Origin: Actinomycetales bacterium
Lineage (GTDB): Bacteria > Actinomycetota > Actinomycetes > S36-B12 > UBA5976
DNA: 64,000 bases
Direction of reading: 5' to 3'
Assembly (NCBI GenBank): GCA_018969715.1
Contig: JAGWXT010000003.1
Span: 1 to 64,000 of the forward strand
A program made the position numbers and the translations under genes. Positions within the stretch are counted from its first letter, which is position 1; each line of letters opens with the position of its first letter. Shown one piece after another: positions 1 through 8,627 of the stretch. The notes under the pieces are model-generated. The model saw nothing but the letters and a program-made list of their open reading frames with translations, was not told the DNA's origin and did no database searches.

Positions 1-36
1 TGGGTGGTGGGCCGGTTTATCCCGGCCCACCACCCA
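1..36 (-). terminator. Perfect inverted repeat, probable terminator of the ABC binding-protein gene
   Basis: TGGGTGGTGGGCCGG (1-15) and CCGGCCCACCACCCA (22-36) are exact reverse complements around a 6-nt TTTATC loop. The hairpin lies 10 nt past the stop of the minus-strand gene that follows. The T-tract that would prove intrinsic termination lies outside the window. Confidence 0.65.
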
Positions 37-46
37 CTCTCATGTC

Positions 47-1345
47 TCAGCCGAGGATCGCCTTGATCCGCGCGCCGAAGTCCGCAACCGCATCGTTGGC
101 GCTGCGGCCGCCAGCGATTGCCGTGAGCAGGTCGGCGACATTGTCAACGACCTGCTGATTGAGGATCTGGAAGCGCGGCGCCAGCAAGGTCTTCCGGTCC
201 AGCCAGACGCCGGTGTTCTTGAGGTCGACATTGGCGTCGTACTTGACACCCTTGACCGTGACGTGCTGGCTTGTCCCCAGGGCATACGTCTGGGCATTGC
301 CGGGCTTCAGCATGAAGTTGATGAACGACAGGGCGATCTGCTGGTCCGGATCCGATGCCAGGTCGTTCACCCCGAAGATGAAGGTGTTGTTGCGGATCCC
401 CTCGTACTTCGGGTTCGCCCGCGTGATCGGCGCCATCAGCTGCATCTTGCCGGACATGGCCGGGTTGAGCACCTTGATCGCGCCCATGCTGAACGAGCCG
501 GTGGGCATGATGGCCGCGCGACCCTGAGCGAACAGGGCGTTCGCGGCCGCCTCCGGGGTGCCCGAGGCGTTGTCCTGGAAGCATCCAGCCTGTGCCATCT
601 GCTCGTACTTCTGGGCCACGCCGAGGAACCACGGGTCGGAGACGCTCGCCGTACCCGTCCCGAGGCGCCCGAAGTAGTTGTCCGTCGGCATCTCATTCAT
701 GAACATCGTGTTCATGATCTGGCCCGCCTGTCCGCGCGTGGCGCCGGGGAATGCGATGGGGATGTAGCCCTTCGCCTTGAGTGTCCGGCACATCTGCAGC
801 CAGCCGTCCCACGTGGTCGGCGGCTTGATGCCCTCCTTGGCGAAGATCTCGGTGTTGTAGATGGGCATGTTGAACAGGTTGTGGTAGGGAACCCCGTAGA
901 CGGTGTTCCCCAGGGTGGCAACGCGAAGCGCCTCGGGGTAGACGTTTGCGAGGAAGGGCTGTCCGGTCAGCGGCAGCATCAGGCCCGAGGTCGCCATCGT
1001 GGTGAACTGCGGGCCACGGAAGGCGGTGAAGACGGCTGCCTTCGGGTTGTTGCGGATCTTCTGGAATGCGGTGGCCTGGTACTCACCGGACGGCAGAATC
1101 ACCTGGGTGATGGTGGTTCCGGGGTGCTGGTTCTGGAACTTCTTGATCAGGTCGTCCAGCCAGGGCTTGTCCTCAGCACGCCAGTGCCAGAACTCGATGC
1201 TGCCGGCGGGCGTCGGGTAGTTCGGATCGGGCTTCTGCTGTGCGGGTGCCGATGCAGCGCCGAGGCTGACGATGAGGGCGCTCACCGCGGCTGCGGCAAC
1301 CGCCCGCAGCACCGGCCGGCGCATGCGTGCAGGGGAGGGTGACAT
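47..1345 (-). CDS. ABC transporter extracellular solute-binding protein (sugar type)
   Basis: Predicted secreted ligand receptor of a carbohydrate-type ABC importer (family 1 binding proteins, MalE-like). The ATG at 1345 is preferred to the longer ORF start at 1396: it gives MSPSPARMRR followed by a hydrophobic stretch and an ASA cleavage-like site, and AAAGGTC sits just upstream. The mature part opens with GSIEFWHWRAEDKP, typical of family 1 receptors, and continues with the usual aromatic-rich ligand-binding pattern over 432 aa. No Cys lipobox is visible after the signal. No permease or ATPase genes are in the window; if they exist they lie left of position 1, beyond a hairpin terminator. 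The ligand cannot be inferred. Confidence 0.88.
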   Translation of the reverse strand: MSPSPARMRRPVLRAVAAAAVSALIVSLGAASAPAQQKPDPNYPTPAGSIEFWHWRAEDKPWLDDLIKKFQNQHPGTTITQVILPSGEYQATAFQKIRNNPKAAVFTAFRGPQFTTMATSGLMLPLTGQPFLANVYPEALRVATLGNTVYGVPYHNLFNMPIYNTEIFAKEGIKPPTTWDGWLQMCRTLKAKGYIPIAFPGATRGQAGQIMNTMFMNEMPTDNYFGRLGTGTASVSDPWFLGVAQKYEQMAQAGCFQDNASGTPEAAANALFAQGRAAIMPTGSFSMGAIKVLNPAMSGKMQLMAPITRANPKYEGIRNNTFIFGVNDLASDPDQQIALSFINFMLKPGNAQTYALGTSQHVTVKGVKYDANVDLKNTGVWLDRKTLLAPRFQILNQQVVDNVADLLTAIAGGRSANDAVADFGARIKAILG

Positions 1346-1635
1346 GAGTGACCTTTCCGTGGAGGTGGCACCGGAGTCCGCGTCCGGCGCAAGCACCGGA
1401 CGGCTGTCCGGTGGAACGCCGGGCCGACGCCCGGTGATGTGTCCGCGAGGTTACTCGTGGGTAGGGCGTGGTGCAAGGGATGACACCGCACCATTCGCAG
1501 CCCCAACTGCTGACAGAAGACTACCGACCGGCTGAACGAATTGCCGACAGGCTGAATGGCGGTTCGACGGGACGTCCCGCCAGCCCGGCTGATCAGAATA
1601 TTGACACTGTTTACATTTACTGGCAGTGTTCCGCT
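1346..1635. other. Divergent intergenic region between the binding protein and MMPL genes
   Basis: About 290 nt without a gene. It holds a hairpin CACCGGAC-GGCT-GTCCGGTG (1394-1413) in the leader of the minus-strand gene, then a direct repeat CCGACMGGCTGAA at 1524-1536 and 1544-1556, two helical turns apart, which could be a regulator site. The ORF that extends into it from 1468 (QNIDTVYIYW...) looks like chance readthrough upstream of the real MMPL start. Confidence 0.5.
1601..1630 (+). promoter_or_regulatory. TTGACA -35-like element inside an ACACTG...CAGTGT operator-like site
   Basis: TTGACA at 1601-1606 overlaps ACACTG (1604-1609), which is mirrored by CAGTGT (1624-1629) just upstream of the MMPL ATG. 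The half-sites read ACACTGTTTACA and, on the other strand, ACACTGCCAGTA. Such inverted half-sites over a promoter are typical of TetR-family control of efflux genes, but no regulator gene is adjacent. Function is inferred. Confidence 0.45.
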
Positions 1636-3843
1636 ATGACCTCCGCTGCGACCGGCGTCGCCACTCCGAGCAACTCGCGCCCGAACCCCTTCGACCGCTT
1701 GGGGGCCTGGTCGGCCAAGCATCGCTGGCCCGTGCTCACCGCCTACCTGGTCATCGTGGCCACCTGCGGGGTTCTTGGCAGCCAGGTCTTCGGTGCGATG
1801 AAGTCCGAGGGCTTCAACTACCCCGGCAGTGAGTCCAGTCGTGCCGCAGCCGCCTTGGCCGAGACCTTCGACGTCACCGATCCCGTCGCCATCCTCGCCA
1901 TTGAAACCCCGAGGGACATCGACCGCGACACCGCGGCTGCCACCGCGCTGCTCGACACGGTCTCGGCTGTTGACGGGGTGGCGTCAGTGGTGTCCTACTG
2001 GTCAACCGGCGGCAATCCTGCGTTCCGAGGCACAGACGGTCGCACTGGCCAGGCCATCGTGCTCGCCGAGGACGATGCAGACCGGGAGGCACTTGCCACG
2101 GCGATCACCACCCTGATTGCCGATCGGCAGGGGGATCTGGTCGTCCACGCATTCGGGGCGGAGATCATCGGCAACGCCTTCAATGACACCATCACGGGGG
2201 ATCTCGCCCGAGCGGAATCCATTGCAATCCCAGTCACCGCGATCATCCTGTTGTTCGTCTTCGGTTCCGTCGTGGCCGCCGGCCTGCCGTTCCTTGTCGC
2301 AGGCGGCACCATCCTCGGCTCCTTCCTCGTTCTCTTCCTCATCTCGCGCGTCACCGACGTGTCCGTCTTCGCATTGAACCTGGTCACCGGGCTGGGCCTC
2401 GCCCTCGGGATCGACTACGCACTGCTCATCATCAACCGGTTCCGCGAGGAGTTGGGTGCAGGCCGTACGGTGCCCGATGCCGTCGCCGTCACGGTGGGGT
2501 CGGCCGGCCGCACGGTCTTCGTCTCGGGCATCACCGTCGCGGTGGCCCTGTCATCCCTGCTGATCTTCCCGCAGTACTTCCTGCGCTCCTTTGCCTATGC
2601 GGGTATCGCGGTGAGCCTTCTCGCCGTCATCGGGGCGCTCACCGCAGTGCCGGCACTGCTGGCAATCCTCGGTCGTCGTGTCAATCTCCTGCAGGTTCGC
2701 CGGGGTGACCTGACACCTAGGGACGATGGGGCCTGGGCTCGGCTCGCCCGCTTCGTCATGAGCCGTCCCTGGCCGGTTCTCATCGCAACGGTCGCTGGTC
2801 TGCTCGTCCTCGCCGCACCCGCCCTCGGAGCGGTCTTCGGGCAGGTGGATGAGCGGGCCCTGCCCCCGGACACCCCGGTGGCCCAGGCGGGGGAAGTCTT
2901 GCGTGAGCGCTTCCCCGGCAATGAGGGCTCGCCCTACCAGATCGTGCTCGTGGACCCACGGTCCCCGGCGGAGGTTCAGGAATACGCCGCGCAGATCTCC
3001 CGGCTGCCCGCGATCGACCGGGTCACCACTGCTGAGAGCATCCTCGTGGATGGGGTGGTGGTTGCGCCGAACACCGATGAGTCCTCGTGGACGACCACGA
3101 CGGCAACCCGGCTGATGGCGATCGCCAGCGTGCGCCCCATCGACCCCGATGCGGAGGCCCTGGTGGCCGAGCTGCGCGCACTCACCGCCCCCGCACAGCA
3201 GGTGCTCGTGGGTGGGGTTGCCGCAAACTGGGCCGATGCCACCAGTGCCGTGATCGATCGCACGTGGGTCATCGCACTATGGCTGGCCGCAACCACGATG
3301 GTCATCCTCTTCCTGTTCACCGGCAGTCTGCTCATCCCGTTGAAGGCACTGGTGCTGAACCTGCTGAGCTTGTCCGCCGCACTGGGTGCACTCGTCTGGG
3401 TATTCCAGGGCGGCCACCTGCAATGGCTCACCGGCGAGTACATCGTCACCGGGACCGTTGACATCTCCACTATCGCCCTCATCGCGGTCATCGCCTTTGC
3501 GCTGTCGATGGACTACGAGGTCTTCATGCTCGCGCGGATCAAGGAGGAGCACGACGCCGGCTCGAGCACCTCCGATGCCGTCGCATTCGGCTTGCAGCGG
3601 ACGGGTCGGGTCATCACTGCGGCTGCCCTGCTCATCGCGATCGTCTTCGCTGCGTTCATGAGCAGCTCGGCGACGAACATCAAACAGCTCGGCTTCGGGG
3701 TGACGGTGGCGATTCTGCTCGATGCCACCGTCGTGCGCGCGCTGCTGGTGCCCGCGTTCATGCGCATCGCAGGCGGTGCGAACTGGTGGGCGCCCGCACC
3801 GCTGCGTCGACTCCATGACCGGCTGGGTCTGCGCGAGGGGTGA
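1636..3843 (+). CDS. MMPL/RND-family transporter
   Basis: Inner-membrane proton-driven exporter of the MMPL family, which moves lipids, siderophores or drugs in actinobacteria. The 735-aa chain has the duplicated RND plan: an N-terminal TM helix, an extracytoplasmic domain, a block of TM helices with the LGIDYALLI motif, then a second extracytoplasmic domain and a second TM block with the matching ALSMDYEVFML motif. The two D-Y pairs correspond to the proton-relay positions in this family. The ATG at 1636 follows an operator-like promoter region and removes 56 non-conserved residues from the ORF track version. The stop lies in a GAGGGGT triplication. No partner genes or lipid-synthesis cluster are adjacent, so the substrate is unknown. 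Confidence 0.9.
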   Translation: MTSAATGVATPSNSRPNPFDRLGAWSAKHRWPVLTAYLVIVATCGVLGSQVFGAMKSEGFNYPGSESSRAAAALAETFDVTDPVAILAIETPRDIDRDTAAATALLDTVSAVDGVASVVSYWSTGGNPAFRGTDGRTGQAIVLAEDDADREALATAITTLIADRQGDLVVHAFGAEIIGNAFNDTITGDLARAESIAIPVTAIILLFVFGSVVAAGLPFLVAGGTILGSFLVLFLISRVTDVSVFALNLVTGLGLALGIDYALLIINRFREELGAGRTVPDAVAVTVGSAGRTVFVSGITVAVALSSLLIFPQYFLRSFAYAGIAVSLLAVIGALTAVPALLAILGRRVNLLQVRRGDLTPRDDGAWARLARFVMSRPWPVLIATVAGLLVLAAPALGAVFGQVDERALPPDTPVAQAGEVLRERFPGNEGSPYQIVLVDPRSPAEVQEYAAQISRLPAIDRVTTAESILVDGVVVAPNTDESSWTTTTATRLMAIASVRPIDPDAEALVAELRALTAPAQQVLVGGVAANWADATSAVIDRTWVIALWLAATTMVILFLFTGSLLIPLKALVLNLLSLSAALGALVWVFQGGHLQWLTGEYIVTGTVDISTIALIAVIAFALSMDYEVFMLARIKEEHDAGSSTSDAVAFGLQRTGRVITAAALLIAIVFAAFMSSSATNIKQLGFGVTVAILLDATVVRALLVPAFMRIAGGANWWAPAPLRRLHDRLGLREG

Positions 3844-3921
3844 GGGGTGAGGGGGGATCCCGAGACTGTCGCCCGCTGGCGAGGGTCGGACGCCGGGCAG
3901 GGTCAGCCCCGCTCGGGGCGG

Positions 3922-4896
3922 TCAGCGCAGGGGTCCCCCGGCACCAGACCCCCGCCCGGCGGTCAGCGCGGGGGTGCCGGCCGCAGCCCACACCGACGAC
4001 AGCAGGGCACCGGTCTGCGTCAGCGACCGCAGGTGGGCGGTGCGCAGGGTCCGCGCCGTCTCCCATCCGCACACGGTGAGCGTGGCGCCGACGCCGTTGT
4101 GGCGGGCGTAGTACCGGACGTGACCGGCCGCCCGGGCGCGCATCAGGCGCAGTGCCGCGGCTGAGCCGGCACCGGCAGTCGAGACGTCCGTGTGCGTGGC
4201 ATTGAGCGCATGCTGGACCACCGCAGCCGGCTCGTACCACACCGCCGCCCCGGCCGTGCGCAAGCGTCGGCAGAGGTCAACGTCCTCGTAGTAGAAGGTG
4301 AAGCCCTCATCGAGTCCACCGACCATGTCGAAGGCACGGGCACTGATGCAGAGGAATGCCCCGCTTACCCAGTCCACGGGCCGGGCATCGGGAACATCGC
4401 GATCCGCTGGGCCCTGCTCACCGCGATGCTGGGCGTGGAATCGACGTCGCTCCCGCCGCTCCTCGGCCAGGCTCAGGTCCCGCCCCCAGGACAACTGATA
4501 GCGACCGTCGGGAAAGGTGATTCGGGGCCCGACCAGGGCGGCCCCGGTGGCCAGGCGGGAGAGCAATGCGGGAAAGGGGTCGCCGGTGAGCCGCACATCG
4601 TTGTTCACCAGCGCCAGAACGGCAGCATCGGTGTGCCGGCGAGCGGCATTGACTGCCATGGCGAAGCCGCCCGGGTGGTCACTGCGGACGCACCGAAGGT
4701 CCACCTGCGCGCGGTGGGCGGCGTCGAGCAGCGGTGGCGGCGGTTGCCACGGCTCGGGGGAGCCGTTGTCGATCACGACGACTGCTGCCAGCCGGGTGGG
4801 GGCGAGGCTGAGCAGATCGGACACGATCGCCTCAGTGAGGTCCGCGCGCTGAAAGTGGACGATCAGCGCCGCGACCTCGGATGTCACCGGGGTCAC
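3922..4896 (-). CDS. Glycosyltransferase family 2 (rhamnosyltransferase-like)
   Basis: Cytoplasmic or membrane-associated GT-A fold transferase, probably adding a sugar to a cell-surface glycan. The N-terminus has VVVIDNGS, the nucleotide-binding start of GT2 enzymes. LVNNDVRL is in the position of the metal-binding DxD, and WVSGAFLCISARAFDMVGG then YYEDVDLCRR match the acceptor-side ED motif of WbbL-like rhamnosyltransferases. It starts with GTG and lies 3 nt after the stop of the upstream GT4 gene, so the two are cotranscribed. Its last codons carry an internal repeat CGGTCAGCGCRGGGGT, so the C-terminus is low complexity. Confidence 0.88.
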   Translation of the reverse strand: MTPVTSEVAALIVHFQRADLTEAIVSDLLSLAPTRLAAVVVIDNGSPEPWQPPPPLLDAAHRAQVDLRCVRSDHPGGFAMAVNAARRHTDAAVLALVNNDVRLTGDPFPALLSRLATGAALVGPRITFPDGRYQLSWGRDLSLAEERRERRRFHAQHRGEQGPADRDVPDARPVDWVSGAFLCISARAFDMVGGLDEGFTFYYEDVDLCRRLRTAGAAVWYEPAAVVQHALNATHTDVSTAGAGSAAALRLMRARAAGHVRYYARHNGVGATLTVCGWETARTLRTAHLRSLTQTGALLSSVWAAAGTPALTAGRGSGAGGPLR

Positions 4897-4899
4897 CTG

Positions 4900-6120
4900 T
4901 CAGGCCCCGTGTCCAACCTGTCGGTAGTGGTGGTCCAGTCGCTTGGCAGCGGCCTCCGCCGAGTACTGCTCGCGCAGCTCCGGTGGGTAGCTCACTCGCT
5001 CGGCTGGTGGCCGCCGCAGCGGTCCCGCCGCAATTGCCCGTGCCAGTGCCCACCAGTCGCCAGGGTCGACGAGCCGACCGGAGCCGGCGAGGACCTCGGG
5101 GATGGCACCGCTGCGGGTGGCGATGATGTCCAGCCCACTGGCCATCGCCTCGACGAGGACCATGCCGAACTGCTCCTCCCAGAAGACCTCGGGTCCCCGA
5201 ACCGGACTGAGCGGCCCCATCGCCTGCGGCAGGCTGGCGAGCACAAGGACGGATGCATCGGCGTACTCCGCGGCCATTGCATCGTGATCCAGGCCGGGGA
5301 TGATCCGCGCGAAGTCCCGCACCCCCAACTCGGTGATGTGCTGCTCCAGTCGCGCTCGCTCCGGACCCCGTCCGATGATGACAAGTTGCGGGTCCTGGGC
5401 GGTGCTGGGGACGGGGAGCATGCCGCGTCGGAGTGCGGCGAAGGCGCGAATGACGTCCTGATGCCCCTTCTCCCACACCAGTCGGCCCACCGAGAGCACG
5501 ACATGGGTGGGCTCGAGGCCGCCATGGGCCGGTGAGCTGGTGAACCTCGTCGCATCGACCCCGGGCGGGCAGACCTCGATCTTGCGCGCGGGGACACCCT
5601 CGGCGAGGAGGGCGTGGGCAGCGCGCTTGGTTGTCGGCAGGAAGAGATCCGCCTCATCCAGCACCAGGCGCCGGTTGTGTCGGGCGCGGCGGGTTCGATA
5701 GGAGTCACGCAGGGGCAGCGTCTCCCAGACGGTGACGACGAGACGGTAGTGGTGACGGCGGCGGTCGAGCATGCGGCGGGCAGCGGCATCGGCGCTGAAC
5801 CACGTCGACAGTTCCGCGGTGTGCACGATGTCGGCCTCCGCGAATGCCGCATCGGCCCCCCGGTAGGAGTCAGCCACCAGTTGCCCCGCGGCCGCTGTCG
5901 CCGCCGCGACCGGGGAGGCCATGCTGGGCGGCAGCAGCGACAGTCCAATCCGATCGCGCAGGCCGCTGGCTCGCACCTTCGGCAGGCTGAGGCTGCTCAC
6001 ACCGTGGTCATTGCCACGACAGATGAGTGCGCTCACGGAGTACTCGGGCCCGAGCAGTTCCCATGGCCGCAGCTCATAGGGGTTGACGCTGTAGCCCCGC
6101 AGCAGCAGCACGGTCGTCAC
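4900..6120 (-). CDS. Glycosyltransferase family 4 (GT-B fold)
   Basis: Nucleotide-sugar-dependent transferase of the GT1/GT4 class. The real start is the GTG at 6120 (protein begins VTTVLLLRGYSVNPYELRPW); the longer ORF is antisense to the methyltransferase gene. The C-terminal Rossmann half shows SVGRLVWEKGHQD, VIIGRGPER and the E-x7-E signature in WEEQFGMVLVEAMASG, with GAIPEVLAG after it. Its GTG overlaps the methyltransferase TGA as GTGA, so the three genes form a translationally coupled methyltransferase-GT4-GT2 module for a surface polysaccharide or glycolipid. Acceptor unknown. Confidence 0.9.
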   Translation of the reverse strand: MTTVLLLRGYSVNPYELRPWELLGPEYSVSALICRGNDHGVSSLSLPKVRASGLRDRIGLSLLPPSMASPVAAATAAAGQLVADSYRGADAAFAEADIVHTAELSTWFSADAAARRMLDRRRHHYRLVVTVWETLPLRDSYRTRRARHNRRLVLDEADLFLPTTKRAAHALLAEGVPARKIEVCPPGVDATRFTSSPAHGGLEPTHVVLSVGRLVWEKGHQDVIRAFAALRRGMLPVPSTAQDPQLVIIGRGPERARLEQHITELGVRDFARIIPGLDHDAMAAEYADASVLVLASLPQAMGPLSPVRGPEVFWEEQFGMVLVEAMASGLDIIATRSGAIPEVLAGSGRLVDPGDWWALARAIAAGPLRRPPAERVSYPPELREQYSAEAAAKRLDHHYRQVGHGA

Positions 6121-6962
6121 CGGGGAGCCCTCCCGTCCGCCGGGGCCGCCGCCAGTTCCGGGACGGGCAGCGCAACCGGCCGCGCGCACAATGAGTACTG
6201 CCCGACGATGAAGTCGCGCAGCAGTCCCAACGACAGGACATTGGCCAGTGTGCCCCATCGTCCGAGCCGGAAATCGACCCGGGTCACCCGCCAGCCATTC
6301 GCCTGCAGCAGGGCGACGATGTCGCGCCTGGTGAACCAGCGCAGGTGCGTGGCATCGCAGAGTCCGCCGCGCTCGTCGTAGCCGAAGGTGCCGCGCAGGA
6401 TGAGGTTGCTCAGCAGGATCAGGCTGCGCGCATTCGGCACGCTCACGTGCAGCAGTGCGCCGGGGGCGGCGCACCGGCGGAGTCCGCGCACGACGGCCGC
6501 CGGATCGACGAGGTGCTCAAGGACGTCGTAGGCGAGGAGCAGGTCAAAGGACGTCGCGGGCAGGGACGCCAGCGACGTCAGCGCATCGCCGCAGATCACG
6601 ACGTCCAGTCGTGTCCGAGCCTCAGCGGCAGCCTCCGGCACGATCTCGATGCCCGTCAGGTGGCGGGCCCCCCGGGATCGCAGCGACGCCGCAACCAGAC
6701 CGGCCCCGCAACCGCAGTCGAGCACGCGCTCGCCGATCGGATCGGGCAGGCGGCCGGTCACCTCGGCCCGCCGCGAACGGTAGTACTCCGGTCCCGGCCC
6801 ACCGGCGGGGTGTGGGGACCCGTGGGGGTTGGCGCGGTCGGATGGCGACCCGGGAACCACGGCCGCCGCCCGGTGCGTCAGACTGGCAGCCTCCGGTCCA
6901 CCAGCGGGTTCAGCCACCGGAGCACCTGATGAGGGAGGGTCGACTCGTGGTCGGATCAGCAC
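6117..6962 (-). CDS. Class I SAM-dependent methyltransferase
   Basis: Probable methylation of a sugar or lipid made by the neighbouring glycosyltransferases. RVLDCGCGAGLVAASL is motif I, ITGIEIVPEA-like motif II follows, and LAYDVLEHLVDP with VSVPNARS fit the UbiG/Methyltransf_11 group, which often works in glycan clusters. The first ~60 residues are Pro/Gly/Ser rich and poorly structured, so the true start may be further in, for example GTG at 6860. The 5' part overlaps a plus-strand small ORF that has a good ribosome site, which also argues for a later start. First gene of the coupled module. Confidence 0.8.
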   Translation of the reverse strand: MLIRPRVDPPSSGAPVAEPAGGPEAASLTHRAAAVVPGSPSDRANPHGSPHPAGGPGPEYYRSRRAEVTGRLPDPIGERVLDCGCGAGLVAASLRSRGARHLTGIEIVPEAAAEARTRLDVVICGDALTSLASLPATSFDLLLAYDVLEHLVDPAAVVRGLRRCAAPGALLHVSVPNARSLILLSNLILRGTFGYDERGGLCDATHLRWFTRRDIVALLQANGWRVTRVDFRLGRWGTLANVLSLGLLRDFIVGQYSLCARPVALPVPELAAAPADGRAPR

Positions 6963-7108
6963 AGGCGGTCATGGGGTTCGCGCGCGGTTGGGGGCTGCGG
7001 GTCATCGCCCTGGTCACCGGTGTCGGCGTGCTCGTCGTCAGCGATGGCCACGGGCTGGCATGTCCGTGTGCCGGCTGCTCCTCGATGTTCTGCCTCATCA
7101 GTCGCTGA
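6947..7108 (+). CDS. Small Cys-rich membrane protein candidate (53 aa)
   Basis: GTG at 6947 is preceded at 7 nt by AGGGAGGG, one of the best Shine-Dalgarno sites in the region. The product has one hydrophobic segment (GLRVIALVTGVGVLVV) followed by a tail with four cysteines (ACPCAGCSSMFC). It is below the ORF-track limit in this reading and lies opposite the methyltransferase 5' end; its last 11 nt overlap the end of the FAD oxidase gene. I do not recognise a family. The TM plus CxC/CxxC layout would suit a membrane-tethered metal or redox protein, but this is speculation. Confidence 0.35.
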   Translation: MVGSAQAVMGFARGWGLRVIALVTGVGVLVVSDGHGLACPCAGCSSMFCLISR

Positions 7109-8561
7109 CCTGTGGCCTGGCCTGCTCACCGGGGGGCTGGGCGAAGATCACGCCCGGGTTCATCTGCCACTGGGGGTCCCACGCGTGCTTGACCGCTGCC
7201 ATGGCCGCCACCTGCGCGGCCGGGCGGCAGAGGTGCAGGTCCGCCGCCTTCGCCCGTCCCACCCCATGCTCAGCTGAGATCGACCCCCCGCGATCGGCGA
7301 CATAGGCAAACACTGCCCGGTCGATGGCCCGATCATCGGGTGATGGCCCAGCGATCTCCACGTGCAGGTTGCCATCGCCGAGGTGACCGAAGACGCCGAA
7401 CTCGGTGACGCCGGGATACTGCGCCACCAGTTCGCACAGCCCCTCTGCGCCGTCTGCCAGCACCGGCAGCGGCAGGGAGACGTCCAGTTTGTGAATGACC
7501 CCGAGTGCGGAGAAGGCCTCGGACTGGCGTTCCCGGTACTCCCACAGCCGCGCCCGCGCCACCGCATCGCACCCAACCACAGCATCGTCGTCATCGGTGA
7601 AGGGCAGCCCACTGGCATCCCCACCATCAGCGACCTCCAGCAGCACGACCAGTCGATGGTGGTGACGCAGCGGCCACGGCAGGCCGGTCAGGTCCATGAC
7701 CAGCCGCAGTCCCGTCTCATCGATGACCTCCGCCGCCAGCAGGGCGGAGCCCGTTGCGGCGCGTGCCCGCGCCTGGGCCATCAGCGCAAGCGCCGCACGG
7801 TAGTCGGGAACGCCGACCAGTCCCACGGTGACCGGGGGTGAGGGACGGTGCAACCGCAGCCGCACCGAGGTGATCACCGCCAGCGTGCCCTCGGAACCGC
7901 AGAGCAGCCCCGCGATGTCGTAACCGGTGTTGTCCTTCACCAGTCCACCCAGATGGGACAGTGCTGTGCCATCGGGGAGGATCGCAGCCACCCCGGTCAC
8001 CTGCGCTCGGGTCATGCCATGGGCGATGACGTGCGTGCCGCCGGCGTTCGTGGCGACCGTCCCGCCGATCGTTGCGCTCTCCCGAGCGGCAAGGTCAACC
8101 CCGTAGTGCCACCCCGCGGCACTGGCATGCCGCTGGAGGGTGCCGAGGGTGACGCCCGCCTCCGCGGTGACCTGACCGGAGAGGTCGTCCACCTCGCCGA
8201 TCCGGTCGAGCCGTCGGGTCGACAGGATGACGGCGGGCGGCTGGGTCGGCCCCGGAACCCCACCACCGACAAGGCCGGTATTGCCCCCCTGGACGACCAC
8301 CCCGATCCCGCTGCCATGGAGGAAGGACAGGACCCCACTGACCTCATCGGCGCTGCCGGGGCGGATCACGCACAGTGAGGGTCCACCGAACCTGCCCGTC
8401 CAGTCCACTTCGTAGCCGGACGCGAGGTCGCCCGTGAGCACGTGCGTGGGTCCGACGATCCGGCCGAGGTGCGAGCGGACGGCCGCGGCGTCGACGGTGC
8501 CGGGCTGCGCCACAGGGTCACGGTAGATGACCCCGTCCGCCGCACCCGCCCCCGCACTCAT
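7098..8561 (-). CDS. FAD-linked oxidase (GlcD / D-lactate or D-2-hydroxyacid dehydrogenase family)
   Basis: Oxidises a 2-hydroxy acid such as glycolate, D-lactate or D-2-hydroxyglutarate, passing electrons to the respiratory chain or an electron-transfer protein. The ATG at 8561 gives 487 aa; the ORF upstream to 9965 is antisense to the acyl-CoA dehydrogenase. The PCMH-type FAD domain is clear: VVVQGGNTGLVGG and ESATIGGTVATNAGGTHV. The C-terminal cap domain ends with EHGVGRAK and the NPGVIF tail typical of the family. It is divergent from the FadE5-like gene across a 159-nt region with twin palindromes, which could coregulate both. Substrate is not settled. Confidence 0.87.
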   Translation of the reverse strand: MSAGAGAADGVIYRDPVAQPGTVDAAAVRSHLGRIVGPTHVLTGDLASGYEVDWTGRFGGPSLCVIRPGSADEVSGVLSFLHGSGIGVVVQGGNTGLVGGGVPGPTQPPAVILSTRRLDRIGEVDDLSGQVTAEAGVTLGTLQRHASAAGWHYGVDLAARESATIGGTVATNAGGTHVIAHGMTRAQVTGVAAILPDGTALSHLGGLVKDNTGYDIAGLLCGSEGTLAVITSVRLRLHRPSPPVTVGLVGVPDYRAALALMAQARARAATGSALLAAEVIDETGLRLVMDLTGLPWPLRHHHRLVVLLEVADGGDASGLPFTDDDDAVVGCDAVARARLWEYRERQSEAFSALGVIHKLDVSLPLPVLADGAEGLCELVAQYPGVTEFGVFGHLGDGNLHVEIAGPSPDDRAIDRAVFAYVADRGGSISAEHGVGRAKAADLHLCRPAAQVAAMAAVKHAWDPQWQMNPGVIFAQPPGEQARPQVSD

Positions 8562-8578
8562 CCGGCCAACCGGCGGGG

Positions 8579-8615
8579 CTACTGGGCAGTAGCGTAGACT
8601 GCTACTGCCCAGTAG
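8579..8615. promoter_or_regulatory. Twin CTACTGNNCAGTAG operators around a bidirectional -10 core
   Basis: CTACTGGGCAGTAG (8579-8592) and CTACTGCCCAGTAG (8602-8615) are each near-perfect palindromes and are also exact reverse complements of each other. Between them lies AGCGTAGACT (8591-8600): TAGACT is a -10 for the plus-strand acyl-CoA dehydrogenase and TACGCT a -10 for the minus-strand oxidase, sharing a central TA. Two repressor dimers here would block both genes. The palindrome type suits a TetR- or FadR-like regulator; none is encoded nearby. Confidence 0.65.
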
Positions 8616-8627
8616 GGTTCCCTCCGG

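Noticed and set aside
263-1342. 359-aa plus-strand ORF opposite the ABC binding protein
   Set aside because: Arg/Gly/His-rich shadow frame of a clear minus-strand gene; common in GC-rich DNA.
4192-5535. 447-aa plus-strand ORF over the two glycosyltransferase genes
   Set aside because: Composition typical of an antisense frame and no motif; the opposite strand has complete GT2 and GT4 motifs.
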